From TMP-24 sp031376305 (GTDB lineage: Bacteria > Pseudomonadota > Alphaproteobacteria > Rhodobacterales > Rhodobacteraceae): a stretch of DNA of 12,924 bases. Shown in pieces: positions 7,486 to 12,924 of the stretch (position 1 is the stretch's first letter; each line of letters opens with the position of its first letter). Made by a program: the position numbers and the translations under genes. Below the pieces are notes generated by a model. The model was not told the origin of the DNA. It saw only the letters and a list, made by a program, of their open reading frames with translations, and did no database searches. Location of the stretch: the NCBI GenBank assembly GCA_031376305.1, contig JANMDM010000279.1:1-12924 (forward strand), written 5' to 3'.

Positions 7486-8675
7486 TCGTATTGCTCCCGG
7501 TATTTGCGCACAATGATCAGCGCGATGATGTTCAGTGCCAGTGTCAGCACGAACAGCGTCAGGCCAAGGGCAAAGGCCACCAGCGTTTCCGGGGCGGTAA
7601 AGTCGGTGTCCCCGGTCAGCTGACTGACGATTTTCACCGTCATTGTTGTCATCGCCTCAAAGGGGTTCAGGCTCAGCTTAGCTGCGGCCCCTGCCCCCAG
7701 CACCACGATCATCGTCTCGCCAATGGCGCGGGACGTGGCCAGAAGAATTGCCCCGACAATTCCGGGCAGGGCGGCGGGGATGACCACCTGGCGGATGGTT
7801 TCCGACCGCGTAGCGCCAATGGCAAGTGACCCGTCGCGCAACGATTGTGGTACCGCGTTGATGATATCATCCGACAGTGACGACACGAAGGGAATGATCA
7901 TTACCCCCATGACCAATCCGGCGGTCATCACCGACGAGCCGCTTTCGCCCAGACCCAGCGGCGAGGCCACCCAATCGCGCAGCAGCGGCCCCACCGTGAC
8001 CAGCGCGAACAGTCCGTAAACGATGGTCGGGATACCCGCCAGCATCTCGATCATTGGTTTGGCGATACCGCGCATGCGGGGTGAAGCATATTCCGACATG
8101 TAGATCGCCGCAAACAGTCCGATCGGCACCGCCACCAGCAAGGCGATGGTCGAGACGTAGAGCGTGCCCCACAAAAGCGGCAAGAAACCCAAGTCGGAAT
8201 TGCCGCGAAAATCCGGCTTCCAGGTGGTGCCGAAAAAGAACCGGGTCCAGTCATACTGGGAAAAGAAATTGCCGGTCTGGAACAGCATCGACAAGACGAT
8301 GCCCAAGGTGGTGGCAATGGCGATCAGCGAACACAAGATCAGCACGGCTTTCAGCAGCGCCTCGATCCGGTTGCGGGCGCGGGTGTCTTGACCGGTAGTC
8401 AGCACCATGGCCAGCGCCCCGGCAATGCCAAGGCCCAGAACTGAGACGAGCTTGGCGGCCGAAACCTCAGACTCAGGCGCGAAGTAATGCCACAACGCCA
8501 CAGCGGCCAAGGCAGGCACGAACAGCGATAGCGCCGCGCTCCAACCGTGGAAATTTGGCAAGGAATGCAGGCGACGCGCATCGCCACCGGCAGCGGCAAT
8601 GGCGCGGGCCCGCCCCGCAAAGAACCCGGCCATAGACACGACGGTCAGAAGGGCAAGAAGTGCGGGAAGGGTCAT
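7482..8675 (-). CDS. pstC: Phosphate ABC transporter permease PstC
   Basis: Second channel-forming subunit of the Pst importer. From ATG at 8675 it has 397 residues, longer than E. coli PstC (319) because of an N-terminal region with helices at about 3-22, 45-63 and 74-92 before the standard core. The core begins near 108 and shows LWGTLYVSTIALLVAVPIGL (168-187), EMLAGIPTIVYGLFA (210-224) and the EAA loop LRDGSLAIGATRSETIRQVV (279-298), followed by SRAIGETMIVVLGAG. The frame can be pushed back to a TTG at 8705, but that codon has no ribosome binding site and would lie against the upstream stem-loop, so I prefer the ATG; AGGA is about 13 nt before it, which is weak. Its end overlaps pstA. The pstS-pstC spacer stem-loop probably lowers pstC expression relative to pstS. 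Confidence 0.94.
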   Translation of the reverse strand: MTLPALLALLTVVSMAGFFAGRARAIAAAGGDARRLHSLPNFHGWSAALSLFVPALAAVALWHYFAPESEVSAAKLVSVLGLGIAGALAMVLTTGQDTRARNRIEALLKAVLILCSLIAIATTLGIVLSMLFQTGNFFSQYDWTRFFFGTTWKPDFRGNSDLGFLPLLWGTLYVSTIALLVAVPIGLFAAIYMSEYASPRMRGIAKPMIEMLAGIPTIVYGLFALVTVGPLLRDWVASPLGLGESGSSVMTAGLVMGVMIIPFVSSLSDDIINAVPQSLRDGSLAIGATRSETIRQVVIPAALPGIVGAILLATSRAIGETMIVVLGAGAAAKLSLNPFEAMTTMTVKIVSQLTGDTDFTAPETLVAFALGLTLFVLTLALNIIALIIVRKYREQYE

Positions 8676-8708
8676 GGATTTTTCGGTTTCCTGAAAGCCG
8701 CGCAATGT

Positions 8709-8733
8709 CAGGTGGCGCAGTCTGCGCCACCTG
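8709..8733 (-). promoter_or_regulatory. Stem-loop in the pstS-pstC spacer
   Basis: On the minus strand the hairpin has arms CAGGTGGCGCA and TGCGCCACCTG, 11 perfect base pairs around the 3-nt loop GAC. It starts 13 nt after the pstS stop and ends 33 nt before the pstC ATG. No T-run follows, so it is not a full intrinsic terminator. In binding-protein transporter operons such hairpins commonly protect the 3' end of the binding-protein mRNA or partly attenuate transcription, giving more PstS than PstC. That function is inferred; the structure is seen directly. Confidence 0.75.
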
Positions 8734-8746
8734 TCGTTTCAGACTG

Positions 8747-9775
8747 TCAGGGCATCGTAGTTTCGGCGGTCACCGCAGCCTGGGTGTCTGCCAGCGCCGG
8801 ATCGGCAACCAGACCGTATGCGGCCAGCGGGCCATCAGGGCCAGCCATGTCGTCCGAAACGAAGAACTCCGCGTATTCCTTCAGCCCGGGAATAACGCCG
8901 ATATGTGCCTTCTTGACGTAGAAGTAGAGCGGGCGCGACACCGGGTAATCCCCCGAGGCAATGGTTTCGGCCGATGGCGTCACACCCGATACCGGGGCCA
9001 CTTTCAACTTGTCGGTATTATTCTCATAAAAGGCCAGACCAAAGACCCCGATGGCGGTCTTGTCGGCGGCGATGCGGGCCAGCGTTTCGGTATAGTCGCC
9101 GTCAATGTCGATCGCGCGGTTGTCGGCGCGCAAGGCGATGCAGGCTTTGGTAATCGCGTCCTTGTCATCGCCTTTCAGCGTGGCAATCAGATCATGGGCG
9201 CCGCTGTCCTTGCACCCCTGTTCGATGACTTTGGTTTCAAAAACCTCACGGGTGCCGTGTTTGGTGCCGGGGACGAAGGCCAGAATGTCTTGCGCCGGAA
9301 GCGCCGGGTTGACGTCCGACCATTTGCTGTTGGGATTGGCAACCAATGCGCCGTCCTTGATGATTTCGGCGGCCAGCGCCTGATAGACGTCCGTGGGCGT
9401 CAGGGCAAAATCTGCACCCGTCTTATCGCTGGCAAAAACAATGCCGTCATAGCCGATGCGCACTTCCATAATGTCGGTAACACCATTGGCGGCACAGGTG
9501 GCGCGTTCTTCGTCCTTGATGGCGCGTGACGAATTGGCCACGTCGATGAAGCCTTCACCCACCCCTTCGCAGAACTTCTTCAGCCCGGCACCCGAGCCGC
9601 CGGATTCGACCACCGGTGTCGGGAAGTCGGCGTTTTCACCGAAAGCTTCGGCAACGATCGTCGCATAGGGCAGCACGGTCGAAGACCCGGCCACCTGGAT
9701 CTGATCGCGCGCATCGGCTGCGGTCGCGGCGGCGGCCAGTGCCAGCACCGAGACAGTGAATTTCAAGGATGTCAT
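8747..9775 (-). CDS. pstS: Periplasmic phosphate-binding protein PstS
   Basis: Solute-binding protein that captures Pi in the periplasm with high affinity and delivers it to PstCA. Its 342 residues match the family (E. coli 346). A Sec signal peptide covers residues 1-22: Lys5, then a run of Leu/Ala and a likely cut after TAADA; there is no lipobox Cys, so the protein is soluble. Pi-contact loops are visible: AGSSTVLPY (29-37), ESGGSGAGLKKFCEG (57-71), VANSSRAI (79-86) and GTKHGTREVFE (170-180). Four cysteines (69, 94, 188, 212) could form disulfides. ATG at 9775 has AGGAGA 5 nt upstream. It is the first Pst gene after the Pho boxes and is followed by a stem-loop, as expected for the most abundant subunit. 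Confidence in the function is high. Confidence 0.96.
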   Translation of the reverse strand: MTSLKFTVSVLALAAAATAADARDQIQVAGSSTVLPYATIVAEAFGENADFPTPVVESGGSGAGLKKFCEGVGEGFIDVANSSRAIKDEERATCAANGVTDIMEVRIGYDGIVFASDKTGADFALTPTDVYQALAAEIIKDGALVANPNSKWSDVNPALPAQDILAFVPGTKHGTREVFETKVIEQGCKDSGAHDLIATLKGDDKDAITKACIALRADNRAIDIDGDYTETLARIAADKTAIGVFGLAFYENNTDKLKVAPVSGVTPSAETIASGDYPVSRPLYFYVKKAHIGVIPGLKEYAEFFVSDDMAGPDGPLAAYGLVADPALADTQAAVTAETTMP

Positions 9776-9780
9776 CGTAT

Positions 9781-9787
9781 TCTCCTA
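9781..9787 (-). promoter_or_regulatory. Ribosome binding site of pstS
   Basis: The minus strand reads TAGGAGA, leaving 5 nt to the ATG at 9775. It is among the best-placed sites in the window, in keeping with strong PstS synthesis. Confidence 0.7.
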
Positions 9788-9852
9788 CACGTCAGCAAAC
9801 CGCCACCCCGGCGGCCTCGGGGCTGGCTTTACGGGGTCGTCACAATGCTTTT

Positions 9853-9881
9853 GTGACATGGCCGTAACGGTTTAATGACAC
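9853..9881 (-). promoter_or_regulatory. Pho-box array (PhoB binding sites) before pstS
   Basis: Three 7-bp units lie at an exact 11-bp period on the minus strand: GTGTCAT (9881-9875), CCGTTAC (9870-9864) and ATGTCAC (9859-9853), with 4-bp spacers TAAA and GGCC. They match the known PhoB half-site CTGTCAT/C at 6, 5 and 6 of 7 positions, so two overlapping Pho boxes are present. The array ends 77 bp before the pstS ATG. A -10 element is not clear; CATTGT at 9847-9842 is a weak candidate. By analogy PhoB~P would activate pstSCAB-phoU-phoB here. Confidence 0.75.
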
Positions 9882-9902
9882 CGCTGATCAGACCTGCGGT
9901 GT
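9878..9902 (-). terminator. Weak stem-loop after phoR, overlapping the first Pho-box unit
   Basis: Arms ACACCGC and GCGGTGT (7 bp) enclose an 11-nt loop, 28 bp after the phoR stop. On the minus strand the next bases are CATTAAA, not a proper T-run, so termination would be partial at best. The downstream arm shares bases with the first Pho-box unit, so this may be coincidence. Confidence 0.35.
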
Positions 9903-9930
9903 TCCATCAACATGAATGTGCAGATTCCGA

Positions 9931-10986
9931 TCAGAATTCAGGAAGTATCACTATGAATTTGCTGCCATTTTGCGGCTCGCTTTCGATCCGGAACCGCCCG
10001 CGATGGCGATTGACAATATGTTTTACAATCGCAAGCCCCAGCCCCGTGCCACCTTTTTCGCGCGACCGGTGACTGTCGACGCGGTAGAATCGCTCCGTCA
10101 GCCGCGGCAGGTGGATCGGATCGATTCCCTCGCCCTTATCCGCCACTTCGATAACGACGGCCGGGCCGCGCAGCTTTGGCTCATGCGCGACGCGGCTTAC
10201 CGAAATGCGTAATGCGCCGCCCGCGCCACCGTATTTGAGGCCATTCTCGGCCAGGTTCAGAAATACCTGCGTCAGTTGATCGCCATCGCCGCGCAGGCGG
10301 ATTTCACTTTCCGCAGCGACAAGGGTAATCGTGATCCCCGCCGCTGCCGCCTGATCCCGCTGCGTGGCTATCACAGATCGCAATAGCCCGAGGATTTCGA
10401 CTGTCGCTGACGGACGGCGATGTTCGTCAGCCTCGACCCGGCTTAACGACAAAAGATCATTCACCAGCCGGATCATCCGGCCCGCCTCACGCTCCATGAT
10501 TGCAAGGAAGCGTTCGCGCACCGCGGCGTCATCGCGGGCAGCACCCCGCAAGGTTTCAATAAAACCGACAAGGGCGGTCAAAGGCGTGCGCAGCTCATGG
10601 CTGACATTGGCGACAAAATCGCGGCGGATGGCACTGACCTGTTCTTGCGTAGTCTGATCATCGAAGGCCAGCAATGCCCCCCCGCCGGGCCGCAAAACGC
10701 CGTCTTGCGATGGCAGGGGCGTGATATGCGCGTCAATTTGGGCACTGCCGGACTTTGCCGCCATCATCAGCCGCACGCGGCCTTTTTCGCCCTCGGCCAA
10801 AGCCAGTGCCAGGCCAGCGTGAAAATCTGGTTGGCGCAGCACATCGGTGACCAGTTTGCCGTCAATACTACCGCCCAGCAGCGCGCGCGCCGCTTCGTTG
10901 GAAAAAACCACACGCTTGTCACTATCCAACCGCACCAATGCCATCGGAACAGCGTTCAAGATCGCATCGCTATGGTCTTTCGTCAT
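9931..10986 (-). CDS. phoR: Phosphate regulon sensor histidine kinase PhoR, form without membrane segments
   Basis: Sensor kinase partner of PhoB. Its 351 residues are shorter than E. coli PhoR (431). A PAS-like domain begins almost at once (about 6-110; AILNAVPMALVRLDSDKRVV). The HisKA dimerisation helix carries His130 in FVANVSHELRTPL. The ATPase domain has the N box NLAENGLKYGG with Asn248, G1 box VADKGEGID with Asp283, F box LTERFYRVD and G2 box GGTGLGLAI. I see no hydrophobic stretch long enough to cross the membrane. The start cannot be moved far upstream because an in-frame TAA lies at 11016-11014, so the N-terminus is not mis-called. The Shine-Dalgarno is weak. Cytoplasmic PhoR would have to sense Pi status through PhoU and the Pst complex via its PAS domain. 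Placement at the head of the pst cluster, with PhoB last, supports PhoR over another kinase. Confidence 0.92.
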   Translation of the reverse strand: MTKDHSDAILNAVPMALVRLDSDKRVVFSNEAARALLGGSIDGKLVTDVLRQPDFHAGLALALAEGEKGRVRLMMAAKSGSAQIDAHITPLPSQDGVLRPGGGALLAFDDQTTQEQVSAIRRDFVANVSHELRTPLTALVGFIETLRGAARDDAAVRERFLAIMEREAGRMIRLVNDLLSLSRVEADEHRRPSATVEILGLLRSVIATQRDQAAAAGITITLVAAESEIRLRGDGDQLTQVFLNLAENGLKYGGAGGALRISVSRVAHEPKLRGPAVVIEVADKGEGIDPIHLPRLTERFYRVDSHRSREKGGTGLGLAIVKHIVNRHRGRFRIESEPQNGSKFIVILPEF

Positions 10987-11245
10987 GGCCCGGCACTTCT
11001 TTTGAAAGGATTCTTATCCGCGAAAATCTCACGAGTTTAGCAGCGCTGCGCAAGTCTGGACGCATGAACAAAAAATGCATTGTTACATTGCCCATTGCCG
11101 CTGTCCTCAAAGCGGATACACTTAAGCGTGTAAATATTATTGCCTCGCCACCAATGGGCGACGCAGCGTATTCCCCTTTACATTTCATATGCGCAATACG
11201 CGCAAATTCCGTTGAACGGTCAGATGGATAGTCAAACCTGATACT
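10987..11245. other. Divergent spacer between phoR and the small gene
   Basis: These 259 bp must contain the promoters for phoR (minus) and the small gene (plus). It is AT-richer than the flanking genes. One 16-bp imperfect palindrome, TACACTTAAGCGTGTA (11117-11132), has 5-bp arms and could be a regulator site. I find no Pho-box pair at 11-bp spacing and no confident promoter hexamers. A 55-codon plus-strand frame at 11064-11231 is not convincing as a gene. Confidence 0.4.
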
Positions 11246-11659
11246 ATGCGTGAAACCACTGAAATCCTGAAAACCATCATAGCGCAGGGCGAGCGGATCA
11301 TGATGGTCGGCGCGATGCCGACACTTGATGCTCATCTGCGCGACAGTGGGTGTGAAAGTATCGTGTCGGTTGCCTATTCCAACCTGACAGCAACCACCAT
11401 TGCCCAAGTGCGCCCCGATCTGGTTCTGGCGCCGCTGCTTGGCCCCGGCTTTGACATCGTTGATATCGGTGTCAGACTCGAGGCAATGGGCTACAACGCC
11501 CGTTTAAGCGCCGTAACCGTTCCTCTGCCCGATGCTGTGGCTGTAGCACGCGAAATCCGCAACCAATTTCGCAACCTTGAATTCGCCCTGATCGAACTGG
11601 TTGGCGAGCCGGATCTTAGAGCCAATCCGACGCTGATAGAAGCGTCGGACAGGCTCTAA
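11246..11659 (+). CDS. Small protein of unknown function, possibly a degenerate receiver-like domain
   Basis: A 137-residue plus-strand gene between phoR and a trans-sulfuration enzyme. I do not recognise a named family. The chain alternates hydrophobic strands and helices: RIMMVGAM (17-24), IVSVAY (39-44), DLVLAPLLGPGFD (58-70), RLSAVT (86-91), FALIEL (113-118). The middle stretch lines up well with the receiver consensus DLVLLDLMMPGMD, but the phospho-acceptor Asp is replaced by Pro63, there is no acidic pair near the N-terminus and no conserved Lys after the last strand. If the fold is a receiver it cannot be phosphorylated in the usual way. No signal peptide or membrane segment is seen. 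ATG 11246 is the first plausible start after an in-frame stop at 11213, with no clear Shine-Dalgarno. The last codons and the stop lie in a palindromic repeat. Being the only plus-strand gene, it has its own promoter. Confidence 0.7.
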   Translation: MRETTEILKTIIAQGERIMMVGAMPTLDAHLRDSGCESIVSVAYSNLTATTIAQVRPDLVLAPLLGPGFDIVDIGVRLEAMGYNARLSAVTVPLPDAVAVAREIRNQFRNLEFALIELVGEPDLRANPTLIEASDRL

Positions 11660-11722
11660 CCTTTTGATTTTACGCGTGTCTGTCGACAATACCGGTATCC
11701 ACTTTCGTCTGACACGCTCTAG
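11648..11722. repeat. Palindromic interspersed-type repeat in the convergent gap
   Basis: The stretch has a 12-bp unit at each end: GACAGGCTCTAA (11648-11659) and GACACGCTCTAG (11711-11722), identical at 10 of 12 bases. Between them are a long inverted repeat, GCGTGTC (11674-11680) against GACACGC (11711-11717), and two short perfect palindromes, GTCGAC (11682-11687) and TACCGGTA (11690-11697). The pattern, with TTTTGATTTTACGCGTGTC and ATCCACTTTCGTCTGACACG, resembles from memory small palindromic elements scattered through alphaproteobacterial genomes (RIME/REP type). The left unit includes the stop of the plus-strand gene, and the CTCTAG end supplies the minus-strand TAG. Only one copy is in this window, so its repeat nature needs the genome. 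Confidence 0.6.
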
Positions 11723-12924
11723 TGGCTAGCTTCGGCAGCGATCATCCCGGCTGTGAAATCACGCTTGAGCAGATCAATATCCTCGACCCCCACCGAAATG
11801 CGAAAGAAGCCTTCCGAAATCCCCTGTGCCAGACGGTCGGTTTCGGGCACGGCGCGGTGCGAGGATGACGCCGGATGCGACACGGTTGTTCCCACATCGC
11901 CAAGCGTCGGTGCAAAGGCCATATCCGGCATGGCGCGGATAAGCGCATTGGCCGCAGCACGCCCGCCCTCAAGCTCGAAAGACAACATATGGCCACCGCG
12001 TCGGCCCAACATAGCGATTGCCCGGTTATGATCGGGATGATCGCTTCGCGTCGGGTAAATCACCCGTTTGATACCCTTTAGCCCGGCCAGATGCTCCCCC
12101 AGAAGGGCGGCGTTTTGCTCGGCCCGGTCATAGCGCAGATGAAAGGAATAGAGGCCACGCTCGGCCAGCCAGCAGTCAAAAGGGCTGGGGGTCATGCCGG
12201 TGGTGGTGGCAAAATCATAGATCGCCTTGCGGTCAGCGGCATCGCGGCAGGCGATATAGCCCAAGGTTACATCGGCATGACCTGCCAGCATCTTGGTGAC
12301 CGAATGAAGGACGATATCGGCACCCTGCACAAAGGGGCGGTAGCCGCGCGGGGTGGTAAAGGTATTGTCCACCACCACCTTGATGCCCCGTTCGCGGGCA
12401 AGGGCCACGATCCCTTCCATATCCGCCACCCGCAGGGTCGGGTTGGACACCACTTCGATCAGAATGAATCTGGTCTCGGGCCGGATCGCCGCCGCTATCG
12501 CCGCCCGGTCGGTCGGATCGGCCAGCGTTGCCGTGACGCCGAATCGCGGCATATCATCAGTCAGAAGCCGGAGCGAGCGTCCGTATAGCTGCACCCCCGC
12601 CACCACATGATCGCCGGACCGCAAAAGCCCCATGACCACTGCCGACACGGCTGCCATGCCAGAGCCGACGATCAGGCCGCCGCCGCCTGACACGGGCGCC
12701 GCCTCCAGCGCGTCGATCTTCTGGGCCAGCACATCGGCGTTCGGATGGCCTTCGCGGGCATAGGTATAGCCCTGCACCGTGCCGCCATACTGGGCATCAA
12801 GCTGATCGGGGCTTTCAGAGGCATAAACAACCGCAAGCTGCATCGGCGTGACCACCGCGCGGCTGACCGAGTGCGGCCAGGGCGTGCGCCGCACCAGATT
12901 TTCGGGAATGTCGGCGGGATCGGG
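11719..12924 (-). CDS. Trans-sulfuration / Cys-Met metabolism PLP-dependent enzyme, 5' end cut by window edge
   Basis: Fold-type I PLP enzyme of the cystathionine gamma-synthase/beta-lyase/gamma-lyase family, acting on sulfur amino acids in the cytoplasm. The frame is open to the right edge. A GTG at 12894 could serve as start, but residues PDPADIPENL before it look like coding sequence, so the true start is probably outside. Numbered from that GTG: the phosphate-clamp YTYAREGHPN (43-52) with Tyr45 and Arg47, GSGMAA (77-82), the ring-stacking Tyr104 region, Asp176 in VVVDNTFTTP (pyridine N contact) and Lys201 in HSVTKMLAGHADVTLG (Schiff base), then SHPASSSH near the C-terminus (substrate Arg/Ser region). 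All catalytic residues are present. The usual YGGT motif reads YGRS here, with no Cys as in methionine gamma-lyase, so that activity is less likely; which member of the family it is cannot be settled. Its TAG stop lies in the palindromic repeat. Confidence 0.85.
   Translation of the reverse strand, partial: PDPADIPENLVRRTPWPHSVSRAVVTPMQLAVVYASESPDQLDAQYGGTVQGYTYAREGHPNADVLAQKIDALEAAPVSGGGGLIVGSGMAAVSAVVMGLLRSGDHVVAGVQLYGRSLRLLTDDMPRFGVTATLADPTDRAAIAAAIRPETRFILIEVVSNPTLRVADMEGIVALARERGIKVVVDNTFTTPRGYRPFVQGADIVLHSVTKMLAGHADVTLGYIACRDAADRKAIYDFATTTGMTPSPFDCWLAERGLYSFHLRYDRAEQNAALLGEHLAGLKGIKRVIYPTRSDHPDHNRAIAMLGRRGGHMLSFELEGGRAAANALIRAMPDMAFAPTLGDVGTTVSHPASSSHRAVPETDRLAQGISEGFFRISVGVEDIDLLKRDFTAGMIAAEASH

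Noticed and set aside
8676..8705. TTG start of pstC giving ten extra residues
   Set aside because: No ribosome binding site before the TTG, and it begins 4 nt after the stem-loop; the ATG at 8675 opens a typical hydrophobic N-terminus.
8660..9529. 289-codon open frame on the plus strand
   Set aside because: Antisense shadow of pstS and the pstC start; it also crosses the spacer stem-loop and shows no domain.
11064..11231. 55-codon plus-strand frame in the phoR / small-gene spacer
   Set aside because: No ribosome binding site, no recognisable motif, and it fills the space needed for promoters. It could still be a small gene, but nothing supports it.
10970..11407. 145-codon minus-strand frame across the phoR start and the small gene
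   Set aside because: It overlaps both phoR and the plus-strand gene, has irregular Cys/His/Arg-rich composition and no motif.
11719..12894. Complete gene from GTG 12894 for the PLP enzyme
   Set aside because: The frame stays open to the window edge with protein-like sequence, and no ribosome binding site can be seen before the GTG, so I treat the 5' end as missing.

Overview
The window looks like chromosomal DNA of an alphaproteobacterium, most likely Rhodobacterales. The signs are dense coding, moderately high GC, a long PstA with a large periplasmic insertion, a short PhoR without membrane segments, and the order phoR-pstS-pstC-pstA-pstB-phoU-phoB. The assignment rests on protein character and gene order read by eye; no database was searched.

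Almost everything is on the minus strand. Read in transcription order from the right: a trans-sulfuration-type PLP enzyme enters from the right edge (12924-11719, its 5' end missing) and converges on a small plus-strand gene of unknown function (11246-11659). A palindromic interspersed-type repeat (about 11648-11722) fills the tail-to-tail gap and supplies or touches both stop codons. Next come a divergent spacer (10987-11245) and the complete phosphate regulon: phoR (10986-9931), a Pho-box array (9853-9881), pstS, a strong stem-loop (8709-8733), pstC, pstA, pstB, phoU and phoB (ending at 3915). The last part is the start of a glycogen operon: a LacI-type operator-like palindrome (3872-3889), glgP (3774-1360) and the first 446 codons of glgB (1338-1, 3' end missing).

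The Pho genes form one functional unit. PstS captures Pi in the periplasm, PstC/PstA form the channel, PstB drives it, PhoU couples transporter state to signalling, and PhoR/PhoB control transcription, presumably through the Pho boxes ahead of pstS. GlgP releases glucose-1-phosphate from glycogen using Pi, and GlgB makes the alpha-1,6 branches.

Most of the window is ordinary core metabolism. The points most worth a second look are the small gene beside phoR, which resembles a receiver domain that has lost its phospho-acceptor; the palindromic repeat at the convergent stops; the operator-like palindrome before glgP; and the nested palindromes over the Pho boxes. I see no RNA gene, insertion sequence, CRISPR array or new defence-type system.
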